Shown piece by piece: positions 23,933 to 35,215 of a DNA stretch of 64,000 nucleotides (the first letter of the stretch is position 1; every line of letters begins with the position of its first letter). The position numbers and the translations under genes were made by a program. The stretch is from Zonotrichia leucophrys gambelii (lineage: Eukaryota > Chordata > Aves > Passeriformes > Passerellidae): contig NC_088178.1 of NCBI RefSeq assembly GCF_028769735.1, positions 6,080,001 through 6,144,000 on the forward strand. Reading direction: 5' to 3'. The notes under the pieces are model-generated. The model saw only the letters and a program-made list of their open reading frames with translations, made no database searches and was not told the DNA's origin.

Positions 23933-26900
23933 TATTAAATGCAACATATTTCCTGTTAAACCTGCAATTTTTCATGGATTTTCATGCAATTTTTCATATC
24001 CTATGTTTTTCCTGGACACCCCCATACACTGATAAGCATTTGGAAAACTTATCACAGGACAATGTATTTTAGGCACAGATTTTCTCCTCAGTCTTTGTGC
24101 TCAAGAATCCACTGTGCCTTGAGGATTCCTCAAGTTTGTTGCTGCCATCAGCATTCAGAAATGCAGGACCCATTCCCTGACACAGAGTTGATCTCAAACA
24201 TTCATGGAATGAATAGTCAGTTATGTATTTTGGATATCTTGTATTGGCCCCCCAGCACAGTGAGATTTTCTTTAATAAGGGAGTCCCTCTTTGTTCCAGA
24301 CAGTCAGAAATAAAAATTCATGTTTAATGTTCTGTTTTGTTTAGAAAAAGAGGCTGGGGGTTCCTAAACCTTTCAGAGCCATCTCAGGCCAGCATTTTGT
24401 AGTGCTCTGAGAATTTCTTATGTCCCCCCCAAATTTGGTATCTTTAACCCTGAGTTTTACAAGAAGTGGATAAAGTCGTATTTCTCATGAAAATTCAGAT
24501 AAATGCCAACCATTTTTTTCTCTAAATAAGGAAAAATTGTAGCACATATAAGACATTGTCATGTTTTTCTACTTCACCATCTGCAGGATTCTCACAGTCC
24601 ACAACAAGCTAATAAAGACTAAAAAAAAATCAGCAAAATGGTCTTCTCTGATAGCTGATATTTTGAAAAGATTACACCTTCTCTCACAGTGGGTCTGAAC
24701 AACATTTTGGCTCCAACATTAATTTAGTGTAAGTTATATGAGCATTATTTCTTCACTAGTGAAAGCCAACCTGTGATGCCTGCCCTGCTTTCGGATATTA
24801 AAAACCATCTTGCTTATCATTATCTGTTTTCTTATCTAAAACTCCAGCTGCTCATTTCCTGCCCCTCACCCCTGGCCTGACAGGAGCTGGATGCTGCAAT
24901 ATCAGAGTCCCTCTCCTGCAAGGTTTGCAGGCCACGGCAAGGCCCCAGCCAGATGAAAAAGAGAGCAAGAATTAGATGGAACAAACCAAATTCCCATGGA
25001 GACTGATCCAAAAATTGGAGTCTCATCACCCTGCAGGGATAGATCTGAATTTGGATGGATCTGCAAACAGTTGGGAACAGCTCCTTTCCTCTGACATGCT
25101 GATCAATTGCAAGAGCATTCAGCATTCACTTTAATATCACCCTGCTGAAAGGAACAGGAGGAGAAGTCTCAGGGAAAAAAAAAAAGATTTCACAGTTTGC
25201 ACTTGAGTCACATCTAGAAAAAAAGCAATTATTTCATCTTTGGTGATAAAAGCTTTGACTTGAGAGTTCCAGTGTAGAAAAGACCATGAAAACAGCACTC
25301 AGTACCAATCTGACTGAGATGGGACAAGCTGAGCAAGTGCAAAGACATTATCTACAAATGGGGCCTCAGTTATTAATGTTGTCCTATTTAATTAATGGAC
25401 AGAGCTGTGTTGACCCCCCAGCTGTGACACCCAAGCCAAATCCCACATTTCCCTGCTCTCACCCCAGGTCTAACACCCTTTCTCATGTGTGCATGGCCAG
25501 CCAGCTCCTCAGACCGACTCTGACCAAAGAGCAGCTGCCAGGACCTCCAAGAAACAGCAATTTCCATTCTCTATAGGTTTAAGATCACACATGGAATGCT
25601 TTCTGACCTGGTGTTTCACAGTAAAATAAATGCCACCCATTTCCTGGTGTCCTTGGTGTGAGAGAAACCAGCCCTGTTTTCCCTGAGCCCTGCAGGAGGG
25701 GTTGGGAACTGTGAGTGTTCAATCTGTAGAACCCAAACCTGCACAGCCGTGCTGGGTGTTAGACAATTACACCAAGAAGTGGTTTTTAATTTAACAGCCT
25801 GTCTCTTGTAGATAAGCATTGTAATCACGGTGAAAAAAACCCAAAAGACCACAAAATAAGAACAACCAAACCCCAGACAAAACCCAACAACCCTGAAAGG
25901 CAGAAAAAAGAAGTGCAGTCAAGAGCTACTATTAACGGTTTAAACTTATTTTTAAATGCTATACTTTGCCTATAGAATATTTTTATCAGGATTAGGAGGG
26001 ATGAGACATGCTGATTGTTCCCCTGCAAGAAATGCCAAAGAAAAGAGCGAGGAGTTGTGAACAAACCCCAATTTTATCACTTTATCATATTTAGATCACT
26101 AAAATGCTCAGCCCATAGGATGTCTGGTACAGCATCATGGGAAAATCTCAGTTCCACAAGGTGGATTCAGGGGCCTTCAGTGAGAGTTTGCCACATTGTC
26201 CTGGTTTAGGGCACATATTTATCCCTGACAAGAGCAGGAAAAAGGAACAGAAAACCAGTGAAAGCCACTGGAAAAACTGTGCAGACTAAGGCCTGTACTG
26301 GAGCAGCCATGAAATGGGTTGTAAATGAGTCATGGAACAGTGCAAGAAGATTCAGCAAGAGAAAGTGAATTTTCCATACACTGTGCAAGGCCATGCAGCC
26401 TTTTCAGTGTCTTTAGCCCATTATTAATACAGTTGTGTGATTTTTGAGCAGGCACTGTCACTCCAGGATGGAATTTCCAGAGCCACCTTGCTTTGCACTT
26501 GGGAAACACAGTGATAACCCAGAATAGGGAAATCTACAGATTTTTTTTTTAATTTACAGAAATTTACAGATTTTTTTTTTGTTTTTTTTGTAAAATACAG
26601 AAATCTACAGATGAGAAAACTGAGAATATTTCTCTCCTTCCTTTCCAACCTAAAGGTCTGCAATCCACAAAATAACAAACATCTGCATGTGAACACCCTC
26701 CCAGCACCAGGGTTTGTAGGAGAGGCAGCCAGGGACATCTGCTATGCCATGCTGCCTGCTCACACAACCTGGAATGTTTTCCAGAAGGAGCATTTTTCCT
26801 CTCTAGGATGGTGTGGGTCTCTGCTCCATGCCAACATCTGCTGGCAAACCAAAGCAGAAGGGCTCTGCAAACAAGAATTTAAATACTGGTATTTTTGGAA

Positions 26901-27201
26901 ATAGAAGAGCACAAAAAAGTTTCAAAAAGAAAGCCCTCAAAGGCCTCTTAAGGGGGCTAAGTGGCAGAGGGAGGGGGTTTTATCATCATGTCCCTCTATA
27001 TTACACCAAAATTCCTGCAAAGCAGAGTTGAGACTAATGACTCAAATGTATAAACCTAATTGCCCTTCAGGAAAATCTATTTAACCAAAGAAACAGCAAG
27101 TACCTTTAAAAAAATAAAGAATCACTGCATTAATTTTCACATATAATCCATAATTTAAAAAGCCTTAATTGTGGTTACAATACAACTTCTCCCTAAAAAC
27201 C
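23933..27201. other. Unique sequence, possible minor LTR relic
   Basis: 3.3 kb with no gene recognised. The segment from about 26196 begins TGTCCTGGTTTAGGGCAC, which resembles the start of some passerine LTRs, but the similarity fades within about 60 bases. T-rich runs occur at 26540-26590. Frames up to 104 codons lack support. Confidence 0.45.
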
Positions 27202-27486
27202 TGTGGTGGGTTGGCCCTGGACAGATGCTGGGCCCTTACCCAGCCACTGTCTCATTTCCCACACTAAAAGGCTAAAAAATAGCAGGGTAAAGACAGGAGA
27301 TCACCTCCTGATTACCTTCAGGGCAAAACAGGCTTGACTTGGGGAAAATTAATTTATTGATTGCTAGTGAAATTACCTTTGGGTAGTAAGAAGCAAAGCA
27401 AAACTAAAACACCTTTCTCCTAAAGCATCTTATCCCAGGTTCAGTTTCATTCCCAAATCCTCTTTCTCCTCCCTAGTCCCAATATC
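27202..27486 (+). mobile_element. ERV LTR fragment, plus orientation
   Basis: Begins TGTGGTGGGTTGGCCCTGG. Later blocks include GGAGATCACCTCCTGATTAC, GGCAAAACAGGCTTGACTTG, GGGGAAAATTAATTTATTGA and a stretch of C/T-rich TTTCTCCTCCC. This order matches a well-known bird ERV LTR type whose start is TGTGGTGGGTTGACC. The 3' limit is unclear and no target duplication was found, so it is probably truncated. Confidence 0.6.
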
Positions 27487-28930
27487 AGTTTTAGGCCACT
27501 AGGCTTTGGAAAGCAAAACCTTTTTAATTTGTGAAAGCCACACCAAAGGAACTCCTGCTGTATGAATGAAAATTGATCAGATAATTCTGTAGGTTTAAAT
27601 GACAGGGATATTCAAGTTTATTATCCCAAATCCCTTCCTTTCCACTGCCATGAGAATCAGTAAGATTGCAAAATAATCCTGGCAATGCTGCCTTGCTCAA
27701 ATATGAAATGCTGGCTGCATTTGGCCTTCAATGAAACCTGACATTTCCCTGAGAAAACACTGGGCTTCCTGCATGGAGGCAGAGCCAAGCAGGAAAAGAA
27801 TCCCTGGGGAGAATTACAACTGCAAGGCTTCCTCAAGCTGTTAGGGATAAACCAACATTTGCTGATTTTAGCTCTGGGGGTCAGCTGGACCAGCTGCCTG
27901 GTGCCCTTGTTTGTTTTGCTGCCATGCCAGATGGGGGAACATGCAGGATTTCCAGTGCCAGGGCTGTGGTGTTGTGAGGGTCCCCAGGACAAGGTGCACA
28001 TTTGCCACCTGCTTCCTAGGAAGTCACAATGGGCGCAAGATGCAGTGTGCATCTTTTCCTTTTCTGCATTTAAGCTCTGCATTCAAGCTCCTGCCTAAGT
28101 AAAATACATTGATTTTATGTTTTAGCGAAGGGTTGTTATGTTGGCAAAACTTACCCAGAGCCTGGGCTCTGCTAGCCCAATTTTTATCAGCCAGATCTAC
28201 CTGTTTGTACTCAGCTGTGCACACCAGCCTCTGTCGTTCAGCACATGGCTCTGGTGCTCCTGAGACAACCTAAATTAACTGAGCATGTGGCAGCTGCTCA
28301 CCCCAGTCTAGACCTAATAAAAAAATCTTAGGTTGGGATGAAAATCTTGGCTGATGGTGGAAACCACCAAGACCAGCAGATTTGAGGCTCAGATAGAGGT
28401 TTATGTGTTTTAAATAAATGAAATATGAAAACAAAAGTAAGAGACATTGACTACAGCAGTGGCCAGGGAAAGGCACCTGAGCTGGAAGCAAAACCACCCT
28501 CACGTGGTTTTCTCATTCCTGTATTATCTGCTTTTTAACTTGTTTGTGACCCAATACCAAAAGATGTAAGAAAAAAAAAAAGACAAACAGTGAAACAAAG
28601 AAAGAAATCTATAAACTCTCAAAGCTTATGGGTGTCCTCTTCTACTCCTCACAGTGTGTCTTAAATCCATATTTGCTCCACTCACACAAAGCACTTCCCT
28701 CTCTAATCCCCTGCTCTCCCCTTTAGCAGTAGCAGGATACTTGCTCAATGTCTCCTTGGGGCATTTGCAGGGTTCACTTTCCTTCCCTGCCTTTATCCAT
28801 TGCTCCCAATGAGCTTGTTTGCTGCAAAGATTTTTATTTTTTTTTAATAGATACAAAATGCCTGCAAATCCCACCCCAGCCTGTCACATCCATAACACTG
28901 TCACTGATGTCATGAGGTCGTTGCCAGTTT
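27487..28930. other. Unique sequence containing a weak exon candidate
   Basis: No repeat recognised. The minus-strand segment 28155-28259 is listed separately as a weak exon candidate. A-rich run at 28570-28581. Confidence 0.45.
28155..28259 (-). other. Weak exon candidate D (minus strand)
   Basis: 105 bases on the minus strand bounded by an AG acceptor after GGTTGTCTC and a CTCTGG|GTAAGT donor. One frame is open throughout, with phases 1 in and 1 out, and includes the peptide AEYKQVDLADKNW. I do not recognise the protein. Chance open frames with splice-like ends are expected at this size. Confidence 0.15.
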
Positions 28931-29133
28931 CATTTACAAGGGTGTGTTGTTAGAGAAAAAGAAATGCTTCAAACTGAAAGCGAGGAAGTTTAGATTTGAT
29001 ATTGGGAAGAAATCCTTCCCTGTGAGGGTTGCCACAGGGTGCCCAGAGAAGCTGTGGATGCCCCTGGATCCCTGGAATGTCCAAGGCCAGGTTGGATGGG
29101 GTTTGGAGCATCCTGGGACAGTGGAAGGTGTCC
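28931..29133 (+). repeat. CR1 3' end, plus orientation
   Basis: CATTTACAAGGGTGTGTTGT, AATGCTTCAAACTGAAAGCG, GGGAAGAAATCCTTCCCTGT, GGTGCCCAGAGAAGCTGTGG and GTGGAAGGTGTCC. The last ~50 bases of the element are missing, so it is truncated at its 3' side as well. Confidence 0.9.
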
Positions 29134-31501
29134 TGAGCTCCTGTGCTGCAGCTGCTCCATAATCCCTGGAGAAGAAGCTGTACCTGGGGCTGGATTAACC
29201 CCACAGTTCTGGAGAATCTCCTATGAAAGGGAATTGTGTCAATCACATTAATTGTCAGCTGCAGCAATTAGAAGCCCTCTAAACCATAAATCTGACTGCT
29301 GTCCTATCCCTTGGATATTCAGCGTGCCAGTCCCTCCCAGGGCTCTCTGTTACCTAACAGGGATTAATTGCTCTGCAAAAATGACACCAGGACAAGGCCC
29401 ATAAACTTCAGTAAATATCCCAAAAAAACCTAAAGAGAATGAATAAAACCCAGAGCAACAAATCATTCCTCCACTCACCAACAGGGAAAAAAAAAGCAGA
29501 GAATAAACAGGAATACAAGCAGGACATGTTTTATTCCTTCAAGATTTAATTGCACCATTACTTTGGCCCTTTATGGGCCAAGATAATAATCTTTTTAGGT
29601 GCTTATGGCAGGTGGAATCAATCATTAATTTATAATATGGGTTTTGTAACCTGCTTCTCTTTTCTTAACTATCAGCTACCTGCATTATTCCACAATGTTA
29701 AATACATAAATATTATATTGCATCTCCTCAGGGTGCCAGGGATATTCTTAGCTGTTAATCAAGCTGCCTCATTTCTTGATTTTATTTGTCCAGTAATTGT
29801 TTGTTTGGCATTAGGATGAGAGGTTTAGAGAGCAGCAGGTGACACTGGTGGCAGCAGCAACTCCTGCTAAAAATGGATCCAAACAGCCTCTCATTCCTGA
29901 CATGAGAGAAAACACATCCTGCTATAATTTTAAACTCTTTAATGGAAAAATAGAGTTTTGGGGAGATGCTTTTTGCTTTTCCTTGAACCCCAGACATTTC
30001 CATCAGTACAGTTCTGGTGTCAGGGAGACAGGCAGTGAATGATAGTCCTATATTCATGTTCTCTGTCCCACTCATGGTTTAGAAATCTTAATCCCACCCC
30101 CTACCCCAAGCCTGGAATGTCATTCCCTGTCTTTGATAATCCTTTCTGCCCTCCTGCTCCTTTTCCAGCCCTTTTTTTTTTTTTTATTTTGAGGCAGGCA
30201 ACAAAACACCAAATAATACTTGAAGTGCAGGGACAGTACTGCTACACACAGTGCAGCAATTACATATTTTGGGAAGTTTTCCTCCATCTGTTCCTTTCCT
30301 AAAAATTCCTAATGTTGTTTGATTTTGTCTGTCATTTGTGAAAAAAAAATGCTGTGAGGATTTCATAAGCATACATATTATAACCTTTCATGGAGTAATA
30401 TTTTGGAGCTCAGCATTGATGCCTAGACTGTTTTTCTTGTGTGCCTCACATAATATTAATAATTTTAGTCCTTAATGGGTTTTCTTTACTCCCTTGAAGA
30501 AGTGCACACATCTCTCAAGTACAAGACAGCTCTACAAGAGCTGCTTGGACTATAATATTTTAAATATTATAGTTATTTAAATATTATAGTTGCATTTACC
30601 CATGAAGTCCCTAATTTTTTTTCTTGACCCTAGAGTCAGAAACCTGAGTTTTGGAAGAAAGTCATGGGCTGAGAGAGTTAATATTTAAATTTCATCCTCA
30701 CTACATCTTCTGCTTTTCTTTCAGCACAACAAACAATGCCGGAAAAAAGTTTCTAAAGTGAAAACTGAAAAAGTTTCCTTTTTTTTCTTTCCAGAAAGGA
30801 ACTTTTAGCATTAATATGAAGTCTGTTAATTTATCTCCAGCAACGAGTAGTTATACTTACCTAAGATCACTCTTCACTAATCACTATTTAAAGCCTTTGA
30901 AAAACATTATGGTAAATAGCACTAAACACTTTTTCTTCCCAAACACTCGATTTTCACTACAGTAAAACACCTGTATATTTCCCCAGATACTTCTCTTTCT
31001 ATTAAGACATTAAAAACATCTTTTAAATGGGCATGCAGTAGTGAATTCCTGATTTTTCATTTTGCTTCATTTCAATAGAGCTTTGAAAGCAATGCCTGGA
31101 TCAGGTTTGTGTGAAGAACTGAAAGGCTGAGGAAATAACAAAGGTGTCTGGAGAACCAATTAAACCTTCCATAAGGTTATTATGCTGAAAGGAAGTCTTG
31201 TTCTTCACCTTTTTTTCCTCTTTTTTTTTTGTAAATTTACAAAAAAAGCCCTGAGGACTGATATTTAAATGCCTTAATACCACCTGCTGAGCAACATCAG
31301 TTGCAAAGTGAAATGTTGAAAAGAGTGTCCTGGCGCTTTTGGGACTGTTTGATATTTGAAGACAGGATGTATTTACCTTTTTCTAGCAGGATAAATGTAA
31401 CACAGTTGATCACTTCAAATTAGAACTGAATCACTATTTATACAGGACTGCAAGAGCTAAAAAATACTTTGTGAGACGCTGGTGAGACACCTGAGACTTA
31501 A
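29134..31501. other. Unique AT-rich sequence
   Basis: 2.4 kb with no gene recognised. Contains a T-run at 30172-30186 and the palindrome at 30549-30573. The minus strand has a strong CTTAG|GTAAGTAT donor-like word near 30858, but all three frames upstream of it carry stops. Confidence 0.5.
30549..30592. repeat. AT palindrome plus direct repeat
   Basis: ACTATAATATTT (30549-30560) and AAATATTATAGT (30562-30573) form a perfect 12-bp inverted repeat around one base. The right arm is then repeated directly (TTAAATATTATAGTT, 30578-30592). Confidence 0.9.
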
Positions 31502-31678
31502 CCTCTCCTCTCCTCTCCTCTCCTCTCCTCTCCTCTCCTCTCCTCTCCTCTCCTCTCCTCTCCTCTCCTCTCCTCTCCTCTCCTCTCCTCTCCTCTCCTC
31601 TCCTCTCCTCTTTTCTCTTTTCTCTTTTCTCTTTTCTCTTTTCTCTTTTCTCTTTCTCTTTCTCTTTCTCTTTCTTCT
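31502..31678 (+). repeat. Pyrimidine pentanucleotide array (CTCCT then TTTTC types)
   Basis: About 22 units of CTCCT/TCTCC run to near 31610, then units shift to TTTTCTC and TTTCTC types to about 31678. On the minus strand it is pure purine (GGAGA, GAAAA). The 239-codon minus frame 31434-32153 and its Glu/Arg/Lys-rich relatives are artefacts of this array joined to a CR1. Confidence 0.97.
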
Positions 31679-31808
31679 CCCTCTCCCTTCCCAGGATTAT
31701 GGTAATGAATTTTCCTTGAAAATCTTTCCTCTGGCTCATCAGCCATATAAAAGTTAGGATGTTATTTAGAACAACAGCCACACCAAAGGGACTCTTTTCA
31801 AAGAAACA

Positions 31809-31934
31809 TGAAATAATTTGTGTTGGAAGGGACCTCAAAGCCCATCCAGTGCCACCCCTGCCATGGGCAAGGACACCTTCCACTGTCCCAGCTTGCTCCA
31901 AGCCCCATCCAACCTGGCCTTGGACACTTCCAGG
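31809..31934 (-). repeat. CR1 3' end, minus orientation
   Basis: TTTGTGTTGGAAGGGACCTC, CCATGGGCAAGGACACCTTC, GCTCCAAGCCCCATCCAACC and GGCCTTGGACACTTCCAGG. About 125 bases. Confidence 0.9.
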
Positions 31935-32392
31935 ATTAAGAGGCAGCTTGATCTGTAGAACCAACTGCTGATCCCATTGTAAGCAGCAGAGAAAATCACC
32001 AATCTCATTGTAACACAGGGAATGTGTAATCTCAAGGCAGGGGAGGATACTGGGATCCTCTGACCCACTGGGTAGCCCTGGCAGGGGCACAGGGTTCCTC
32101 ACATGGAGCACACGTGGCAAATGGGGCACATCAGTGGCTCTGGCAGCTTGCAAAGTTCTGTCCCATTACCTAAACTGAAATTTTTAAACCAGGGGAATTG
32201 CTGTGCTAGCCCTTCAAAAGTGCACTTCGATTATTCCCTGCATGTTTTTTTATATGTGATATATATTGTGTAATCAAGAGGAAAAAAAATTAATTGATTT
32301 GATTGTAAGTCAGTTGATTGTTTTAACTGATATTAAGAGATCTCATTTCTACATGCTTATTGACACATGAGTTTTTATTATTTCTTTGTAAT
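31935..32392. other. Unique sequence
   Basis: No feature recognised. Confidence 0.5.
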
Positions 32393-32420
32393 TTTATTTA
32401 TTTATTTATTTATTTATTTA
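32393..32420 (+). repeat. (TTTA)n microsatellite
   Basis: About seven TTTA units. Confidence 0.95.
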
Positions 32421-33563
32421 ACATGTGCTAATTTGTAAGTTTTTCACTCTCTGTAATCACAGTGGATATTGTAAAGAAAGTGGGGCTGGAGCTGGCAGAG
32501 TATCACCCCTTGTAATTCTTGCTGGGCACTGACTGCTTCTAGAGCTGTGTTTCCCTTCCCTTCTGTTTGCTTATTTCCAATCCAGCAGCTCCAATCTTAC
32601 TCCTGTTTCGTCCAAATCACATCCTTTTTGATGTCTGCTCATAGTTTTTCTCTTCTTCCAGCAACATAATTTTTTTTTGCTTATATTGCTACATTCTCCT
32701 AGAGAATACACAAAGTGCTTTTAATAACATGTACGAGCACTTAGTGAATGCAGGAACTACAGCACCCAGGGGAGGGATCCTCTTTTGTTGGTATCATTTT
32801 TAGGTAAGGATGTTTTCTATAATGCAGCTACAGCTACAAAAATGTAATGACCATGGAGACCCAGACTGGAGAGGTCAAAAACATCTGTTTTCTTATTTTC
32901 CTCACCCATCTATCAGCAGTGCAAGGCTTCTCTCCATTCCCCATCCTCAGGAATTTTAATTTTCCTCAGTGAAGAATCCCCAAAGACCCCCTAAAATATC
33001 TATGTGCAGTTAGGTCAATTCCAGCAATATGTTAGGACTTACTGTAAATGAGAAAGGGGCCCTTGGAGGATCAGAGATATTGAAGTGTTGCCTTTCGGGC
33101 TTATTGTAGCCAAATAAAATTCAATAGTTTTCTCTGACTGACTGCTCTTAATCCAGCAGAATGAAAAAGCATCTTATTAGAAGGTATTAGCCCTCTATTG
33201 AGCACATGATGCACTGGTTGTGGGATTCCAGCTGAATAAAAACTGCTGAACAAACCCTTTATTTAGTTCTCACCTGGTACAGCAACTCTGGAATGTCAAA
33301 ACTGGCAGAGACATCCCAACTTCCATTCCCATTCCTACCCTGGAAACCACCTAAGGAGATTTTGTCATGGGTTCCTGGTGACTCAGGGATGGAATTGCTG
33401 TTCCCTTGGCTCTTCCAGCCTCCAAGAGAGGGCAAAAACAGGGAGCCATGGGGCAAGATCCTGCAGTGGTGAGCCCAGAGGCTCAGTGAGTGGCAATGAC
33501 ACTGAAAAACATGGGAAACAGATCATCTTCTTATCATGGAGTCATCAAGGTTGGGGACACCTC
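32421..33563. other. Unique sequence; possible CR1 tail at its right end
   Basis: At 33533-33563 a CATGGAGTCATCAAGGTTGG word resembles a minus-oriented CR1 3' end immediately before the minisatellite. The minus-strand frame 33259-33456 is followed by AATAAAG (plus-strand CTTTATT at about 33258), so an old LTR or transcript end is possible but unproven. Confidence 0.4.
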
Positions 33564-33720
33564 TTGGATAGAAGCTGCACTGTCATGTCCCTAAAATCTC
33601 TCATCCTTTTGGATGGAAGCTGCACAGTCCTGTCACTAAACTCTCCGATCCCTTGGGCTGAAGCTGCACAGTCTGGTCCCTAAACTCTCCCATCCCTTTG
33701 GATGGAATTTGCACAGTCCC
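33564..33720 (+). repeat. 45-bp minisatellite, 3.5 copies
   Basis: Units at 33564-33608 (45), 33609-33652 (44), 33653-33697 (45) and a partial 33698-33720. Each contains a version of TTGGATGGAAGCTGCACAGT followed by CCTGTCACTAAACTCTCC. Copies differ by several substitutions and one deletion. Confidence 0.95.
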
Positions 33721-34650
33721 AGCCCTGCCACCACCCCATCCTGCCACTTCCATCACCTCAGGTGTCACCAGAACAAGAGGATGATAAAATTTGACGTCTT
33801 CAAAGAACAGGATAATGATTTCAGCCTGAGATCCCCACCAAATGATTGAAGTCTTGATGTGGCAGCTCTTGGAAAGTGTTTTTTTACCACAATAAATGGG
33901 TGGGCACAGAGCCAAGCAGTGACTGAACCTTGCCAGCACTTGGAGATGGAAGGAAGGACTGGGTTGATGTGGCTCTGGCTAAACCTCATAGAACACACAC
34001 AAAAATCCCAAAATAAGGTAGGAAATGACAGTCTCAATGTGAAAAGCTCAGTGTTGGATGGCTGCAATTATTTTGGATATCAGGTGTCTAAATCTGCTCT
34101 GACAAACAGCCTTGACCTTCTGACCACGCTCACAAGGGGCAGCCCAAACCTGCAGTAACAGAGGCAGCTGAATGTAACAATTCTTTCTGAACTGAATTGC
34201 AGCGCAACTTTCAAACTTCCACAAAGAAATGGCACGTTGGGTTAAATTTAAAATGTTCAGCTTGTCTTGCACGTGGCTGCCCCACAGTTTCAGGCATATG
34301 CACAATTAAAATAAAGACGATGCATTTTATTGAGTATATTTGTGAAGCAGAAATGACTTGTCATAGCAAATTCTTCTAATTTGACTTCTCTTACCTCATG
34401 ATTTTGTCTGTTTGCACATACTCTGAGTAGGCTGTGGTTAACCTCCCTCCACCCACAGCTGAGACAGCTCTTGGTTTGGGTCTGGGCTATTTCTGCAAAG
34501 TGCTGCTGATTCTCTGCTAAATCGCTGCAGTTTTTGAAAGACCAGACAATGCAGCACTAATGAAAGCAGATGGTTCACTTCAAACATCCAAGATGCCAAC
34601 ATTTCAGAGGAGAAGAATTCAAAGGAAAAATCCTATACCAATTAGCTACG
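33721..34650. other. Unique sequence
   Basis: No repeat or gene recognised. Confidence 0.5.
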
Positions 34651-34880
34651 GGATTAGGAAGAAATTAGGAAGAAATTCTTCCCTGTGAGGGTGATGAGGC
34701 CCTGGCACAGGGTGCCCAGAGAAGCTGTGGCTGCCCCTGGATCCCTGGCAGTGTCCAAGGCCAGGCTGGATGGAGCTTGGAGCACCCTGGGCTAGTGGAA
34801 GGTGTCCCATGACATGGGTGGCACTGGATGGGCTTTGAAGTCACTCCAACCCAAACCATCCAGGATCTGGGATTCTATGA
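34651..34880 (+). repeat. CR1 3' end, plus orientation
   Basis: GAAGAAATTCTTCCCTGTGA, TGGCACAGGGTGCCCAGAGA, TGGATCCCTGGCAGTGTCCA and GGGCTTTGAAGTCACTCC lead to the terminal GGGATTCTATGAATTGC, keeping the full CR1 end. A 13-base unit (GGAAGAAATTAGG-type) is doubled at 34655-34679. Confidence 0.92.
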
Positions 34881-35009
34881 ATTGCAGGATGAAGAAAATA
34901 GGTCTTGAATACACGTAGAAAAATCTAAAAAAATATTAATATTTTTGGAAGGCTATCAAGAGACTCTCTTTTTGACCATATGTGATGAAAAGAAATCTGT
35001 GTCAACCAC

Positions 35010-35215
35010 AGGAAAAAAAAAAGAGAGACAAAATGAAAAGAGAAAGGAATAGAGTAAGAAAAAGAAAGAGGAGGGGGAAAGGAAAAGGAAGAAAAGAAAA
35101 TGAGGAAGGGGAAAGGAGAAGAGGAAAAGGAAAAGGAGAAAAGGAGAAAAGGAGAAAAGGAGAAAAGGAGAAAAGGAGAAAAGAAAAAGGAAAAGGAAAA
35201 AATGTATTAAAAAGG
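35010..35215 (+). repeat. Purine-rich tract with GGAGAAAA units
   Basis: Almost pure A/G for about 200 bases. The core (35115-35180) has regular GGAGAAAA 8-mers. The 110-codon Lys/Arg/Glu-rich plus frame at 34982-35314 is a product of this composition. Confidence 0.93.

Noticed and set aside
26196..26400. LTR beginning TGTCCTGGTTTAGGGCAC
   Set aside because: Only the first few dozen bases resemble a known LTR type; no polyadenylation signal or end was found.
30846..30900. Minus-strand exon before a TTAG|GTAAGTAT donor
   Set aside because: All three frames upstream of the donor contain stops before a plausible acceptor.
31434..32153. 239-codon minus-strand open frame, the longest in the window
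   Set aside because: It runs through a CR1 and then a purine pentamer array that gives Glu/Arg/Lys repeats; no protein domain is visible.
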